This document shows positions 7,624 through 15,385 of a DNA stretch of 28,139 nt, one piece after another. The DNA is from Aigarchaeota archaeon. Lineage in GTDB: Archaea; Thermoproteota; Nitrososphaeria_A; Caldarchaeales; Wolframiiraptoraceae. The stretch covers positions 1 to 28,139 of the forward strand of contig JANXDQ010000009.1 of NCBI GenBank assembly GCA_025059415.1, given 5' to 3'. The notes beneath the pieces were generated by a model that was given only the letters and a program-made list of their open reading frames with translations, was not told the DNA's origin and made no database searches. Made by a program: the position numbers and the translations under genes. How positions within the stretch are numbered: position 1 is the first letter of the stretch; the number at the start of each line of letters is the position of its first letter.

Positions 7624-9213
7624 CTACCTTAGCGACTTGCTCACGTAGGGGCCTTCCTTTACATATCCATGCCTATAATAATATCTTCTGGCACCTACAC
7701 CGCTTATCACAACGATTTTCTTGGCATCTAGTTCCTCCACTGCTATCCGCTCCGCCTCCTTAAGCAATTTGGATCCAAAAGATTTATGCTGTAACGCGTA
7801 TGTTCTTTGATCTCTCTCGCCCACGGGAATCATCCTGCCGTATACGTGGAGTTCTCTGACCAAGGCGGCTTCCTCGAGCTCACTCCTGAGCACCTTACCA
7901 GGGTCTCGGAGCCTTATGAACCCTATCAATATGTCGTTGGAGAGGTCCTCGTATGAGATGAAGTATTCTATGCCCCCGGAGGCCTCGTATCTCCTCACGA
8001 CCAGCTTGACGTGATTTGGGTCGACGAGGGCTCGCTCCCGAAGCCATCTATGTCCAGCCTCCCTACATCTAATACACCTGCACCTCTGCCCCTTCTCCAT
8101 CAGGCGTTTCTCAACGGCCTCCCGGAGGTTTGCGACCCTATTCCCCGCGGCGGTGATGCTCAACGGTATCTCCCGCTGGATCCTCTGGATCCGGACATAG
8201 GGCGGCGTATACTCGAGCCACTTCGATAACAGCTCGATCAATTCATCATCGGTGTAGGGTTTGTAGAGGCCCCTCTCCCACAGCTCGTGGAGCCCCGTCC
8301 CGGGCAGGACGAGGGTTGGGTAGATCTTGACCACATCCGGCCTGAAGTCGGGGTCATCCCAGATCCTCCTATACATCTCCAAGTCCTTCTCGAAGTCCGA
8401 TCCCGGGAGATTTGGCATCAGATGGTATCCTACCTTGAAGGCGAGGTCCTTCAGGTCCCTCGTGGCCTCGATCACGTCGTCGACGCCGTGTCCCCTGCCG
8501 ATGATCCTGTAAATTTCGTCGTCAACGGCCTGGACCCCGAGTTCGACTCTGGTGACTCCGAGTTCTAGGAGCCTATGGGCTTGAGGCGCCTTCGCCCAAT
8601 CCGGCCTTGTCTCAACCGTTATCCCGGAAACCCTGTATCTCGGACCCCGCTCCGCGACTTCCAACGCCTCCTCAAGCGACGTGGAATCTTCGCCATTTAG
8701 GGCATCTAAGCATCTCTTGACGAACCATTTCTGGTACCCCCATGGAAGCGCGGTGAAGGTTCCCGCGATGAAGATGAGCTCGACCTTGTCTACCCTGTGC
8801 CCCATCTTCTCAAGCTTCCCCACCTGGTTCTTCACCTGCATGTATGGGTCGTAGTCGAAGACGCTGGCGGACTTAACCGCCTCCTCCTCCCCAGTATAAC
8901 TCTTCGGCGCATCCACCCCGCCCGGGCAATATATGCATCCCGCGTGCGGGCAGGAGAACATCCCCGTGACGACCGTTACTACGCTTACGCCGGAGATCGT
9001 CTTCACCGGCTTCTTCGTCAAGAGCTTCCTCAATTCCCACATCAACTCGGCGGGAGCATTCGTCAAGATCTCTACATTTGATGGGACCTTGCTAAGCCCA
9101 TATTCCCGGGAGACTATGAGCTTTATCCTGTCGGCGTCAATGCCTCCACATTCCAAGATGAGCCTGGCAGCCTTCTCGCAGGCCTCCTTGAATCGCTCCT
9201 CTTCGACCAACAC
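7624..9213 (-). CDS. elp3: Elp3 tRNA-uridine modifying radical SAM/acetyltransferase
   Basis: Installs the carboxymethyl group on U34 of tRNAs, using acetyl-CoA and S-adenosylmethionine. 529 residues, the normal length for archaeal stand-alone Elp3. The radical SAM cluster ligands are C88, C93 and C96 in CPHAGCIYCPGG, preceded by the conserved TGMFS. The middle has typical Elp3 stretches (GGTFTALP-like FIAGTFTALPWGYQ, RVELGVQAVDD). The C-terminal GNAT domain includes the acetyl-CoA loop region HKSFGSKLLKEAERIA and the ending YYYRHGYVKEGPYVSKSL. The start is GTG 9213 or TTG 9210, the latter with AGGTG immediately upstream. It leads a minus-strand set with two glycosyltransferases and is divergent from the LarA-like gene. 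Confidence 0.96.
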   Translation of the reverse strand: MLVEEERFKEACEKAARLILECGGIDADRIKLIVSREYGLSKVPSNVEILTNAPAELMWELRKLLTKKPVKTISGVSVVTVVTGMFSCPHAGCIYCPGGVDAPKSYTGEEEAVKSASVFDYDPYMQVKNQVGKLEKMGHRVDKVELIFIAGTFTALPWGYQKWFVKRCLDALNGEDSTSLEEALEVAERGPRYRVSGITVETRPDWAKAPQAHRLLELGVTRVELGVQAVDDEIYRIIGRGHGVDDVIEATRDLKDLAFKVGYHLMPNLPGSDFEKDLEMYRRIWDDPDFRPDVVKIYPTLVLPGTGLHELWERGLYKPYTDDELIELLSKWLEYTPPYVRIQRIQREIPLSITAAGNRVANLREAVEKRLMEKGQRCRCIRCREAGHRWLRERALVDPNHVKLVVRRYEASGGIEYFISYEDLSNDILIGFIRLRDPGKVLRSELEEAALVRELHVYGRMIPVGERDQRTYALQHKSFGSKLLKEAERIAVEELDAKKIVVISGVGARRYYYRHGYVKEGPYVSKSLR

Positions 9214-9311
9214 CTACTTCGCCGGAATATCGCATTCCCTCCATTTTAAGCCTCACGCCCCGACATCCGCATGTTAAAATATGTGATAGCGGTGATTTGG
9301 GGAGGCGGGAA

Positions 9312-10418
9312 TTGCCCGAGTACTGGTTCAAGTACGGGGTAACAGAGGTCTCGATGGAAGTTCCCGAGGAGTTTTCCCAGAGAAAAATAGGTGTTAAAGA
9401 AATGGAGGTGGCTGAGGGCGTTTGGGGGGATCTGCGCTCATTCGCGCATGAGGTTGGTAGGGATGCTGGATCCGGTTACGTCGCGATACTCTACGACCAC
9501 GTCGACGATGATCTCTCCCTCCAAGTTCTCCGACACGTAGTAGATTCATTGTTGGATGATGGGAAGGAGGTAACCTTATTGGTTTCCCACTGGAGGCTTC
9601 CACCCAAGATCGGGACAGAACATGCGAGACACTGCTTGAAGAAACATGGCATATCCATTAAGACTATAGAGGCCTGGGAATCGGAAAAAATTTCATTTAA
9701 TGGGTTAAGTGTTTCAAGGGAATTCCTCGACGCCTCCGCGAGGATCATGATCACCACATCCGAGCCACATGGGATTTTGGGTAGGGCATCTTTTGAGGAG
9801 GCGCTGGCCCTCGGGGGATTATTCGAAATCAGGCTCGATGGCGAACTCAGGGAGGCTATAGCGGAGACATGTGAAAAGGTCTTCACCGAGGTTCCACTCC
9901 AGGTCATAACGCAGTTGAATGGGAGAATATGCTTCGGGGATGTGGATAAGGTTAGGGGAGAGGTCTCAAGAACTCTGGAGGAATTCACGATCCCGGTTGA
10001 CGACGCGGAGATGATAATCGCCGGCGGAGGGGGTTATCCGAGGGACTCAACCTTCCAGAGCATCATCCACCTATTCGGCCTCCTCCGGGAATCGGTGATC
10101 GAGGAGGGCCTCATAGGGTTAGTTGCGGAATGTGGAGAGGGGCTGGGATCCAGGGAGTTCTTCGGCGCCCTTCTAGGCGGTGGAAGAGGCTTGGATGCTG
10201 AGGCGATAAGGCTCGTCAAGGATGTTTCAGAGAGTAGGCGGATGGCGATTACGTCAACACTTCCAAAGGCGATTCTGAGGGAGACCTTAGACATAAGGGG
10301 ATTCGATACGCCTCAAGAACTACTAAATTATGGCCTCAGAACATATGGCAAGGATGCAAGACTATTGGTCCTAGAAAAGCCCATGATAAGGCCGATTAGA
10401 AGGCGAACCACGGGGTAA
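9312..10418 (+). CDS. LarA-like (DUF2088) protein
   Basis: About 368 residues. The C-terminal half matches the DUF2088/lactate racemase fold: GGGGYPRDSTFQS (from about residue 238) followed by a VAECGEGLGSREFF stretch equals the conserved AGG-P-D then A-C-x-G-G-x-F pattern. Upstream, SHWRLPP (near 92-98) and SEPHGILGRAS (150-160) lie where LarA has its histidine-containing cofactor and substrate loops. Known LarA uses a nickel-pincer nucleotide made by LarB, LarC and LarE, none of which are nearby, and the protein is shorter than LarA (about 420), so lactate racemase activity should not be assumed. TTG 9312 is chosen because GGGGAGG (9299-9305) is six bases upstream; TTG 9297 would add five residues. 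Its 3' end overlaps the converging protease gene by 23 bases. Confidence 0.75.
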   Translation: MPEYWFKYGVTEVSMEVPEEFSQRKIGVKEMEVAEGVWGDLRSFAHEVGRDAGSGYVAILYDHVDDDLSLQVLRHVVDSLLDDGKEVTLLVSHWRLPPKIGTEHARHCLKKHGISIKTIEAWESEKISFNGLSVSREFLDASARIMITTSEPHGILGRASFEEALALGGLFEIRLDGELREAIAETCEKVFTEVPLQVITQLNGRICFGDVDKVRGEVSRTLEEFTIPVDDAEMIIAGGGGYPRDSTFQSIIHLFGLLRESVIEEGLIGLVAECGEGLGSREFFGALLGGGRGLDAEAIRLVKDVSESRRMAITSTLPKAILRETLDIRGFDTPQELLNYGLRTYGKDARLLVLEKPMIRPIRRRTTG

Positions 10419-11448
10419 AGCTGAGAATTAACACGGAGAAGACGGCCGCAAAGGCCATTTTCCTCCTACGTGATAGTGGAGAAACCTCATCCAACGGAGG
10501 TATATCACGGGCACCGGACATCATGAGGAGGAGCAGCAAGGCGAAGAGGAAGTATCCCGCGATGGCTAGAATCGCCAACGAGACGTAGCTCACAATCCTA
10601 TATTGACGCGTGGTTAGAATGCTCCTGAAAATCTTCCCGCCATCTAGTTGCCAGATCGGGAAGAGGTTCAACGCTGTTACTAGGAAGCCCAGCCATGCCG
10701 CGAAGCCCACGCTCGTGAAGAGGGGGACTATGCCGGGTCTCTGGAAAAGTGAATACATCAAGCCGAGTAATAGCGGTGAAGGAAGAGTAACGACCTCCAT
10801 TTTCGCGAGTTCTGCCTCGGGAATCCAGACCGCCCTATGGAAAGCCAGGATCGTGACCGCTATGCTTACGAGGAAGCTAACAAGGGGGCCACTGAAACCC
10901 ATGTCGAACATGTCATCCCGGTTTATTATGGGCTCTTTCTGGAAGATGACCGCTCCAAATGTTGGGAGGTAAAGCGGAATTCCGGGGATGAAGTAGGGTG
11001 GACTCGCCTCCACCCCGCTCTTCTTGGCCGAGATTATATGGCCAAACTCATGTAATCCTATTATCAACATTATCGAGGCCGTGTAAAGTAGGGCCTCCAA
11101 AATTCTATCCACAAGCCCCATCCTCCAAGACCTGAGAAAACCATCGACGGCGACGATTCCAAGTGTTGCGGTAAATAAGTAGAGCGGCAGCCTCTTTGAC
11201 TTCAAAAATGGAGTGATGGGCTCCTGGTACCTGAAGATCCTAATGGCCACCCTCCCTTCACGCCACCTAGCATTTGGGAGGAAACCGTGTTGCCTTAGAT
11301 CCCTGTAAAGCCTTCTAAAATTCTCCTTTATCTCGCGTTCTGAGACTATGAACGTGAGGATCCCGGCATCATAAAATACATCCTCTACCGTGAAATATTT
11401 CTCAACAATCAGCTTTATCTCATCTAACTTATCGTAATACGTCTCCAA
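10396..11448 (-). CDS. Site-2 protease family intramembrane metalloprotease (M50)
   Basis: A 350-residue zinc protease that cuts membrane-embedded substrates. The zinc motif HEFGH is at residues 133-137 inside a hydrophobic helix. The third ligand motif NLFPIWQLDGGK (261-272) supplies D269. The first 85 residues form a soluble N-terminal domain (alpha/beta, with LYRDLRQHGFLPNAR), as in many archaeal S2P homologues. Several further helices follow, with a basic segment SRRRK near residue 327 before the last one. The start is TTG 11448 with CAGGGATGG upstream. It converges with the LarA-like gene and diverges from the pyruvate-kinase-like gene. Substrates are unknown; related proteases release membrane-bound regulators (family knowledge). 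The membrane-tethered wHTH protein at 4521-4946 is a conceivable type of client, but that is only inference. Confidence 0.93.
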   Translation of the reverse strand: METYYDKLDEIKLIVEKYFTVEDVFYDAGILTFIVSEREIKENFRRLYRDLRQHGFLPNARWREGRVAIRIFRYQEPITPFLKSKRLPLYLFTATLGIVAVDGFLRSWRMGLVDRILEALLYTASIMLIIGLHEFGHIISAKKSGVEASPPYFIPGIPLYLPTFGAVIFQKEPIINRDDMFDMGFSGPLVSFLVSIAVTILAFHRAVWIPEAELAKMEVVTLPSPLLLGLMYSLFQRPGIVPLFTSVGFAAWLGFLVTALNLFPIWQLDGGKIFRSILTTRQYRIVSYVSLAILAIAGYFLFALLLLLMMSGARDIPPLDEVSPLSRRRKMAFAAVFSVLILSFTPWFAF

Positions 11449-11531
11449 GCCATCCCTGAATTCCAGTAGCTTGATTTAACCTTTTCTAGGAAAGCGCAAA
11501 AATAATATGTGGAGAAAACGCTCTATAACTC

Positions 11532-12080
11532 ATGGCGTTTGTAGAGAGGCCTTGTAGGCTCTTCCAGAAACCAGGGCCGAAAAATACGGAGGCCGTTTTA
11601 GAGGCAGTAGCCAAGAGGCTTGAAGAGGGAAATATCAAATGGGTAATTATCGCGAGCACCTCCGGGGAGACCGGGGCGAGGTTCGCCGATGCATTAAGGG
11701 GAAAAGCTAACGTAGTCGTCATCTCCCACGAGAAGATGAAGGTGAAGTATAAGAAGGAGATAGAGGATCTTGAAGGAATCGCCGTGGATGAAACGCATCT
11801 ACCACTTCACAGGCGGGGAATGGACAAGATAAGGAACGCCTTTTATATGCTCGGCCAGGGATTCAAGGTCGCCGTCGAGGTCATATTAATCGCCGTCGAT
11901 AAAGAGGTAATAAAGCCGGGTCAAGACGTGATAGGCGTCGGCGGGACTGGGAGGGGAGCTGACACCGCGATAGTTGCGAAGGCGACCGCGACAAAGGACA
12001 TCCTCAGCGACAACATCGGGGATAGGCTAGAGATAAGGGAGATAATCGCCATGCCCGTGAAGAAGAAGTGGTGGGAGTAA
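11532..12080 (+). CDS. Stand-alone pyruvate kinase C-terminal-domain-like protein
   Basis: 182 residues resembling the alpha/beta C-terminal domain of pyruvate kinase without any catalytic barrel. Recognisable parts are NTEAVLEAVAKRLEEGNIKW, VIIASTSGETGARFADAL, GQGFKVAVEVILIAVDK and the glycine-rich GVGGTGRGADTAIV. Proteins with this architecture are widespread in archaea, but their role is not established. They cannot be pyruvate kinases, since the phosphoenolpyruvate and ADP sites are absent. The start ATG 11532 lies about 26-35 bases after an AAAATAAT box A-like stretch, consistent with a leaderless mRNA. The gap to the next gene (rimI) is about 40 bases and contains a separate promoter. 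Confidence 0.8.
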   Translation: MAFVERPCRLFQKPGPKNTEAVLEAVAKRLEEGNIKWVIIASTSGETGARFADALRGKANVVVISHEKMKVKYKKEIEDLEGIAVDETHLPLHRRGMDKIRNAFYMLGQGFKVAVEVILIAVDKEVIKPGQDVIGVGGTGRGADTAIVAKATATKDILSDNIGDRLEIREIIAMPVKKKWWE

Positions 12081-12090
12081 CCTCAAAGAT

Positions 12091-12098
12091 TTTATTAA
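12091..12098 (+). promoter_or_regulatory. Box A promoter element of the rimI-like gene
   Basis: TTTATTAA lies 23-30 bases before the ATG at 12121. No ribosome site is visible between them, so the mRNA is probably leaderless. Confidence 0.5.
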
Positions 12099-12120
12099 CG
12101 CTCATATCGAGTGAACAGTG

Positions 12121-12615
12121 ATGGTGAGATCCGCGGACGTGCAGACGTTCCAGATTCGGGAGGCATCCCCAGAAGACATACCTAGAATAATGATGATCAA
12201 CCGCATATGTCTCCCCGAAAACTACACATTCTTCTTCTTTGAATCCATCCTCAGGAGTTACCCAAAATCGTTCCTGATAGCCGAGGTTAATGGAGAAATA
12301 GCTGGATATATAATGTGTAGGGTGGAGTGGACGCTCTCAAAATTCGAGAAACTGGGCTTCAAGAAGGTTGGACACATAATCTCGATCGCCATCCTCCCAG
12401 AATACAGGAGGAGGGGTCTTGCTAAATTACTACTTGAAAATGCTCTGAGAGTTCTAAAGGAAGAATATGGATGCGAGGAAGCATACCTAGAGGTGAGGGT
12501 ATCAAATTCGGCGGCAATCTCCCTTTATGAAAAATGTAACTTCACGACTATGAAGGTGTCGAAGGGATACTACCTCGACGGCGAAGACGCATACATAATG
12601 GCGAGAAAGCTGTAA
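12121..12615 (+). CDS. rimI: Ribosomal-protein/N-terminal acetyltransferase RimI (archaeal Ard1/NatA type)
   Basis: A GNAT acetyltransferase of 164 residues that acetylates protein N-termini with acetyl-CoA. Motif A is complete: strand SIAILPEYRRRGLAK with the R-R-R-G-L-A pyrophosphate loop (about residues 96-101). Motif B, NSAAISLYEKCNF (about 125-137), is the usual N-x-x-A-x-x-L-Y-x-x-x-x-F pattern. The N-terminal IREASPEDIPRIMMINR and LPENY (substrate loop) are typical of archaeal NatA-like enzymes with broad specificity. Start ATG 12121, with GTG 12118 just before it as an alternative. Its stop is 4 bases from the converging small gene's stop. Confidence 0.92.
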   Translation: MVRSADVQTFQIREASPEDIPRIMMINRICLPENYTFFFFESILRSYPKSFLIAEVNGEIAGYIMCRVEWTLSKFEKLGFKKVGHIISIAILPEYRRRGLAKLLLENALRVLKEEYGCEEAYLEVRVSNSAAISLYEKCNFTTMKVSKGYYLDGEDAYIMARKL

Positions 12616-12619
12616 ATGC

Positions 12620-12937
12620 CTATTCTCCGGATAAAAGGCCGCTAAACCTAGTCCTCACCAGCAAGATGCTGTCCTCATTTGGTTCTGTGGATAACTCATT
12701 GCCGAACCTAATTCTCCCCGTTATCTTGTTGATATGGACGAATTTGGCATCAGGCACTTTATCCAACTTGCAGAAGTAGATTATGGGCGTCAATGAGGGG
12801 ACCATGATAAAGCTGAAAGCCACCCCTTCTTCTTCATCAATATTGAGGACTGGAAAACGCGTAAAGGACGTCATGAGAATTAATTCCTCAAAACTCGATA
12901 CCTGAATTTTGAGCGGCGCGGTCTCGCGTTTACCCAT
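12620..12937 (-). CDS. Conserved-looking small protein, unknown function
   Basis: A 105-residue soluble protein I do not recognise. It appears beta-rich (LKIQVSSFEELILM, GVAFSFIMVPSLTPIIYF, KFVHINKITGRIRFG) with no cysteine cluster, signal or membrane segment, and reads like a small beta-barrel or sandwich domain. The start is ATG 12937. A GATATATC box A-like sequence lies at about 12960-12967, roughly 25 bases upstream, so it may be transcribed separately and leaderless. It follows the sugar-nucleotidyltransferase gene on the same strand after 33 bases and abuts the rimI stop. Coding confidence comes from composition and promoter placement only. Confidence 0.6.
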   Translation of the reverse strand: MGKRETAPLKIQVSSFEELILMTSFTRFPVLNIDEEEGVAFSFIMVPSLTPIIYFCKLDKVPDAKFVHINKITGRIRFGNELSTEPNEDSILLVRTRFSGLLSGE

Positions 12938-12970
12938 ACCATAGCTTAACGTCTAAGCCCCGATATATCT

Positions 12971-13675
12971 CTATCCCCCGAAAATCTCTAGCTTTGGTAT
13001 CGTCTTCGAAGCCTCCTCCAAGTCCTTATGACTGTCCACACTCATCCAAGTATCGGAATCGAATAAATGCGCCTTTAACCTCCCCTCCCAAGCAAGTTTT
13101 GGGAAGGCCGTTCTCTCAATATCCCCCCTCTCCGGGAGATAATGGAAGATTTCCGGCCTGAACGCGTAAACACCGGCGTTAATCCAGTAACCAGGTATCT
13201 TCGGTTTTTCCACAAAAGATTTTATCACCCTGGTCTTTGGGTCAAAATCGACTATTCCGAAGGGCGACGGCAGGTGAACTAAGGCCAGCACCCCGATTAC
13301 ATCTTCATCAAGTTCCTCGAATAGCTCCTTTGGATTCAAATCCGTTAATATGTCGCCATTCAAAGTTACGAATACGTCTTCGAACTTAAGTAGGTGTTCC
13401 GCGTTCTTCAGGGCTCCAGCGGTTCCGAGAGGCTCCTCCTCCAGAGCATAACTAACCCTCACACCGTAGCGTGTTCCATCGCCAATTTTCTCAATTATCT
13501 TCTCCTTGAGGTGCCCAGCGCATATAATGACTTCATCAATTCCATAATGTTTCAACCATTTTATCTGCCACTCGATGATTGATCGATCTCCAACAGGGAG
13601 AAGGGACTTCGGTACATTATCAGTAAGCGGTTTAAGCCTTTTACCATACCCCCCAGCCAATATCACTGCTTTCAT
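12971..13675 (-). CDS. Sugar-phosphate nucleotidyltransferase (NDP-sugar pyrophosphorylase)
   Basis: Couples a sugar 1-phosphate with an NTP to make an activated sugar. In 234 residues, the nucleotide-binding signature KAVILAGGYGKRLKPLT (from residue 2) and PKSLLPVGDRSIIEWQIKWL are followed by EPLGTAGALKNA, the metal-binding LNGDIL, FVEKPKI and YWINAGVYAF. It lacks the left-handed beta-helix of GlmU, so it is a single-domain enzyme related to mannose-1-phosphate guanylyl- or glucose-1-phosphate thymidylyltransferases; base and sugar specificity cannot be read here. ATG 13675 is chosen because the conserved domain begins there and GGTGA lies 11 bases upstream; an in-frame ATG at 13708 is less likely. 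It could feed the glycosyltransferases encoded at 5233-7615 (inference). Confidence 0.92.
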   Translation of the reverse strand: MKAVILAGGYGKRLKPLTDNVPKSLLPVGDRSIIEWQIKWLKHYGIDEVIICAGHLKEKIIEKIGDGTRYGVRVSYALEEEPLGTAGALKNAEHLLKFEDVFVTLNGDILTDLNPKELFEELDEDVIGVLALVHLPSPFGIVDFDPKTRVIKSFVEKPKIPGYWINAGVYAFRPEIFHYLPERGDIERTAFPKLAWEGRLKAHLFDSDTWMSVDSHKDLEEASKTIPKLEIFGG

Positions 13676-13764
13676 CAAAAAGAAATCACCAATGGAACTT
13701 AAAATCATTATGACTCTTTAATGTGGGGGCAGATTCTCTGAAACGGGACTCGTCTTCGAAAATG

Positions 13765-13774
13765 AATATATAAA
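13765..13774 (+). promoter_or_regulatory. Box A promoter element of cysS
   Basis: AATATATAAA is centred about 30 bases before the cysS ATG (13800), with no ribosome site between, pointing to a leaderless transcript. Confidence 0.6.
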
Positions 13775-13799
13775 CCGACAAATTCCTAGAGATTAAGCG

Positions 13800-15227
13800 A
13801 TGAAGGTTTTGAATAGTAGAACGGGTGAAATAGAGGATTTTTCTCCATTACATGGTAATAAGGTTTACATGTATGTCTGCGGCCCAACAACTTACGATTA
13901 CTCACATATAGGCCACGCCAGGACTTATATCGCATATGACGTCATCGCGAGATATCTCAGGTACAAGGGCTATAACGTATTCTTCTTGATGAATATAACA
14001 GATGTGGATGACAAGATAATCGATCGGGCAAGGCGGGAAGGAGTGGATCCCCTCGAGCTCGCCAGGAAATTTGAGAAATATTTCTTCGAAGACCTTAACG
14101 CCCTTGGCATTAATTCGATAAATTATTTTGCGAGGGCATCGGAATACATACCCGAAATAATTGATCTAATAAGATGCTTGATGGGGAGGGGTTATGCCTA
14201 CGAGACCGAGACTGGGATATTTTTCAGCGTCGAGAAGTTCCCACATTATGGGGAACTCTCCAAGAGGAAACCCGAAGAGCTTACGGTCCACAGGGTGACG
14301 CCCGACTCGACTAAGCGTAATCCCGCCGACTTCGCCATCTGGAAAAAGCGCGAGTCCTCCGATGAGATTGGATGGGATTCGCCTTGGGGTTATGGTAGAC
14401 CTGGATGGCACATCGAGGATGCGGCTATAATCATGTCACACTTCGGGGCACAGCTCGATCTCCACGGAGGAGCCATCGAGCTGATCTTTCCTCATCACGA
14501 GGCGGAGGTAGCCCTAGCTGAGGCCGCGACGGGAGTTAGGCCCTTCTCCAAATATTGGGTTCACACGGGACTTCTCACGGTTTCGGGGGTTAAGATGTCG
14601 AAGTCTCTCGGAAACTTCATCACGATCCGCGAGGCGCTGAGCAGGGTTGATGCCGAGGCACTGCGCCTCTACTTCCTCATGTCCCATTATAGAAGTCCAA
14701 TAGATTTTGATTGGTCAAAACTCAATCAAGCCAAGTCTTCTCTAGAATATCTTTACGGGGTCCTCGAACAGGTTGCCAATACGCTAACCACAAATCAAGT
14801 GACTGAAGATGAGAAGACGCTGCTTGAGAGAATTATTAATTTAAAGTCTCAGTTCATAGCGGCCATGGATGATGACTTTAACACGCCCGAGGCGGTGGCG
14901 AGGCTCTTCGACATAGCAGGAGAGGTAAACAAGTTTCTCAATATCCAAAATGCCCTAAGCGGGCAGGCGAAAAATCAGATATTATCAACTTTCCGGGAAC
15001 TTGGCAAAATCCTCGGCATCTTACAGAAAGAATTGGAGAAGGCCGAGGAAATACCCCTAAGAGATCTAATCCAGCTAATAATTGACATTAGAAGTGAATT
15101 GAGAATGAACAAGCAATATGGTTTAGCGGATAAAATCCGCGAAAAACTAAAGAAGCTCGGAATAATCATCGAAGACACTGCGGCGGGAACTAGATGGAAA
15201 TCGGTCTCCTCCCAGCAATCTGGGTGA
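13800..15227 (+). CDS. cysS: Cysteinyl-tRNA synthetase
   Basis: Charges tRNA-Cys. 475 residues, the standard length. Class I motifs are intact: HIGH at 36-39 in CGPTTYDYSHIGHAR, with zinc-ligand-type C27, and KMSKS at 265-269. Other family blocks are MNITDVDDKIIDRA, WHIEDAAIIM (203-212), DLHGGAIELIFPHHEAEVA (220-238) and the C-terminal FNTPEAVA and LADKIREKL. In bacterial enzymes the zinc is held by two cysteines, a histidine and a glutamate. Here the second cysteine (IECS in bacteria) is replaced by D207 (IEDA), while the HHEAE ligands remain. I recall the IED form from other archaeal CysRS, so this may be a clade feature. Its presence argues against sole reliance on the SepRS/SepCysS route. 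Confidence 0.97.
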   Translation: MKVLNSRTGEIEDFSPLHGNKVYMYVCGPTTYDYSHIGHARTYIAYDVIARYLRYKGYNVFFLMNITDVDDKIIDRARREGVDPLELARKFEKYFFEDLNALGINSINYFARASEYIPEIIDLIRCLMGRGYAYETETGIFFSVEKFPHYGELSKRKPEELTVHRVTPDSTKRNPADFAIWKKRESSDEIGWDSPWGYGRPGWHIEDAAIIMSHFGAQLDLHGGAIELIFPHHEAEVALAEAATGVRPFSKYWVHTGLLTVSGVKMSKSLGNFITIREALSRVDAEALRLYFLMSHYRSPIDFDWSKLNQAKSSLEYLYGVLEQVANTLTTNQVTEDEKTLLERIINLKSQFIAAMDDDFNTPEAVARLFDIAGEVNKFLNIQNALSGQAKNQILSTFRELGKILGILQKELEKAEEIPLRDLIQLIIDIRSELRMNKQYGLADKIREKLKKLGIIIEDTAAGTRWKSVSSQQSG

Positions 15228-15306
15228 ACTAGTTAAATATCGGAATTATTTTAATGCTTTTTGGCCCATCTTCGTATATAAACTCTACTCCGGATTTTGC
15301 GAAAAA

Positions 15307-15320
15307 CTTATAAATAAAAA
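15307..15320 (+). promoter_or_regulatory. Promoter box A upstream of tfb
   Basis: CTTATAAATAAAAA is a strong box A. Initiation about 25-30 bases downstream would fall at about 15335-15341. A second TATATAAA lies at 15275-15282. A T-run at 15258-15262 between cysS and these boxes may terminate cysS transcription. Confidence 0.55.
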
Positions 15321-15340
15321 CTTTACACAGGGGGTGTAGG

Positions 15341-15385
15341 ATGTATAAAAAAATTTTGGGGGGAATGGGGAATTGGCTTCCATAA
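15341..15385 (+). CDS. Possible 14-codon upstream ORF overlapping the tfb start
   Basis: ATG 15341 lies 30 bases after the tfb box A, next to GGGGTG (15331-15336), and opens a 14-codon frame (MYKKILGGMGNWLP) that stops at TAA 15383-15385, past the tfb TTG start at 15373 and in another frame. It could be a leader peptide affecting tfb translation. It could also be chance, or the true tfb N-terminus disrupted by a one-base error in the A7 or G6 runs (15347-15353, 15358-15363): one added base would join the frames. Confidence 0.25.
   Translation: MYKKILGGMGNWLP

Noticed and set aside
9491..9988. A 165-codon minus-strand frame
   Set aside because: Antisense to the LarA-like gene; serine-rich composition and no recognisable domain.
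11532..12080. Calling this gene a pyruvate kinase
   Set aside because: Only the C-terminal-domain-like part is present; no substrate or nucleotide site of the barrel exists.
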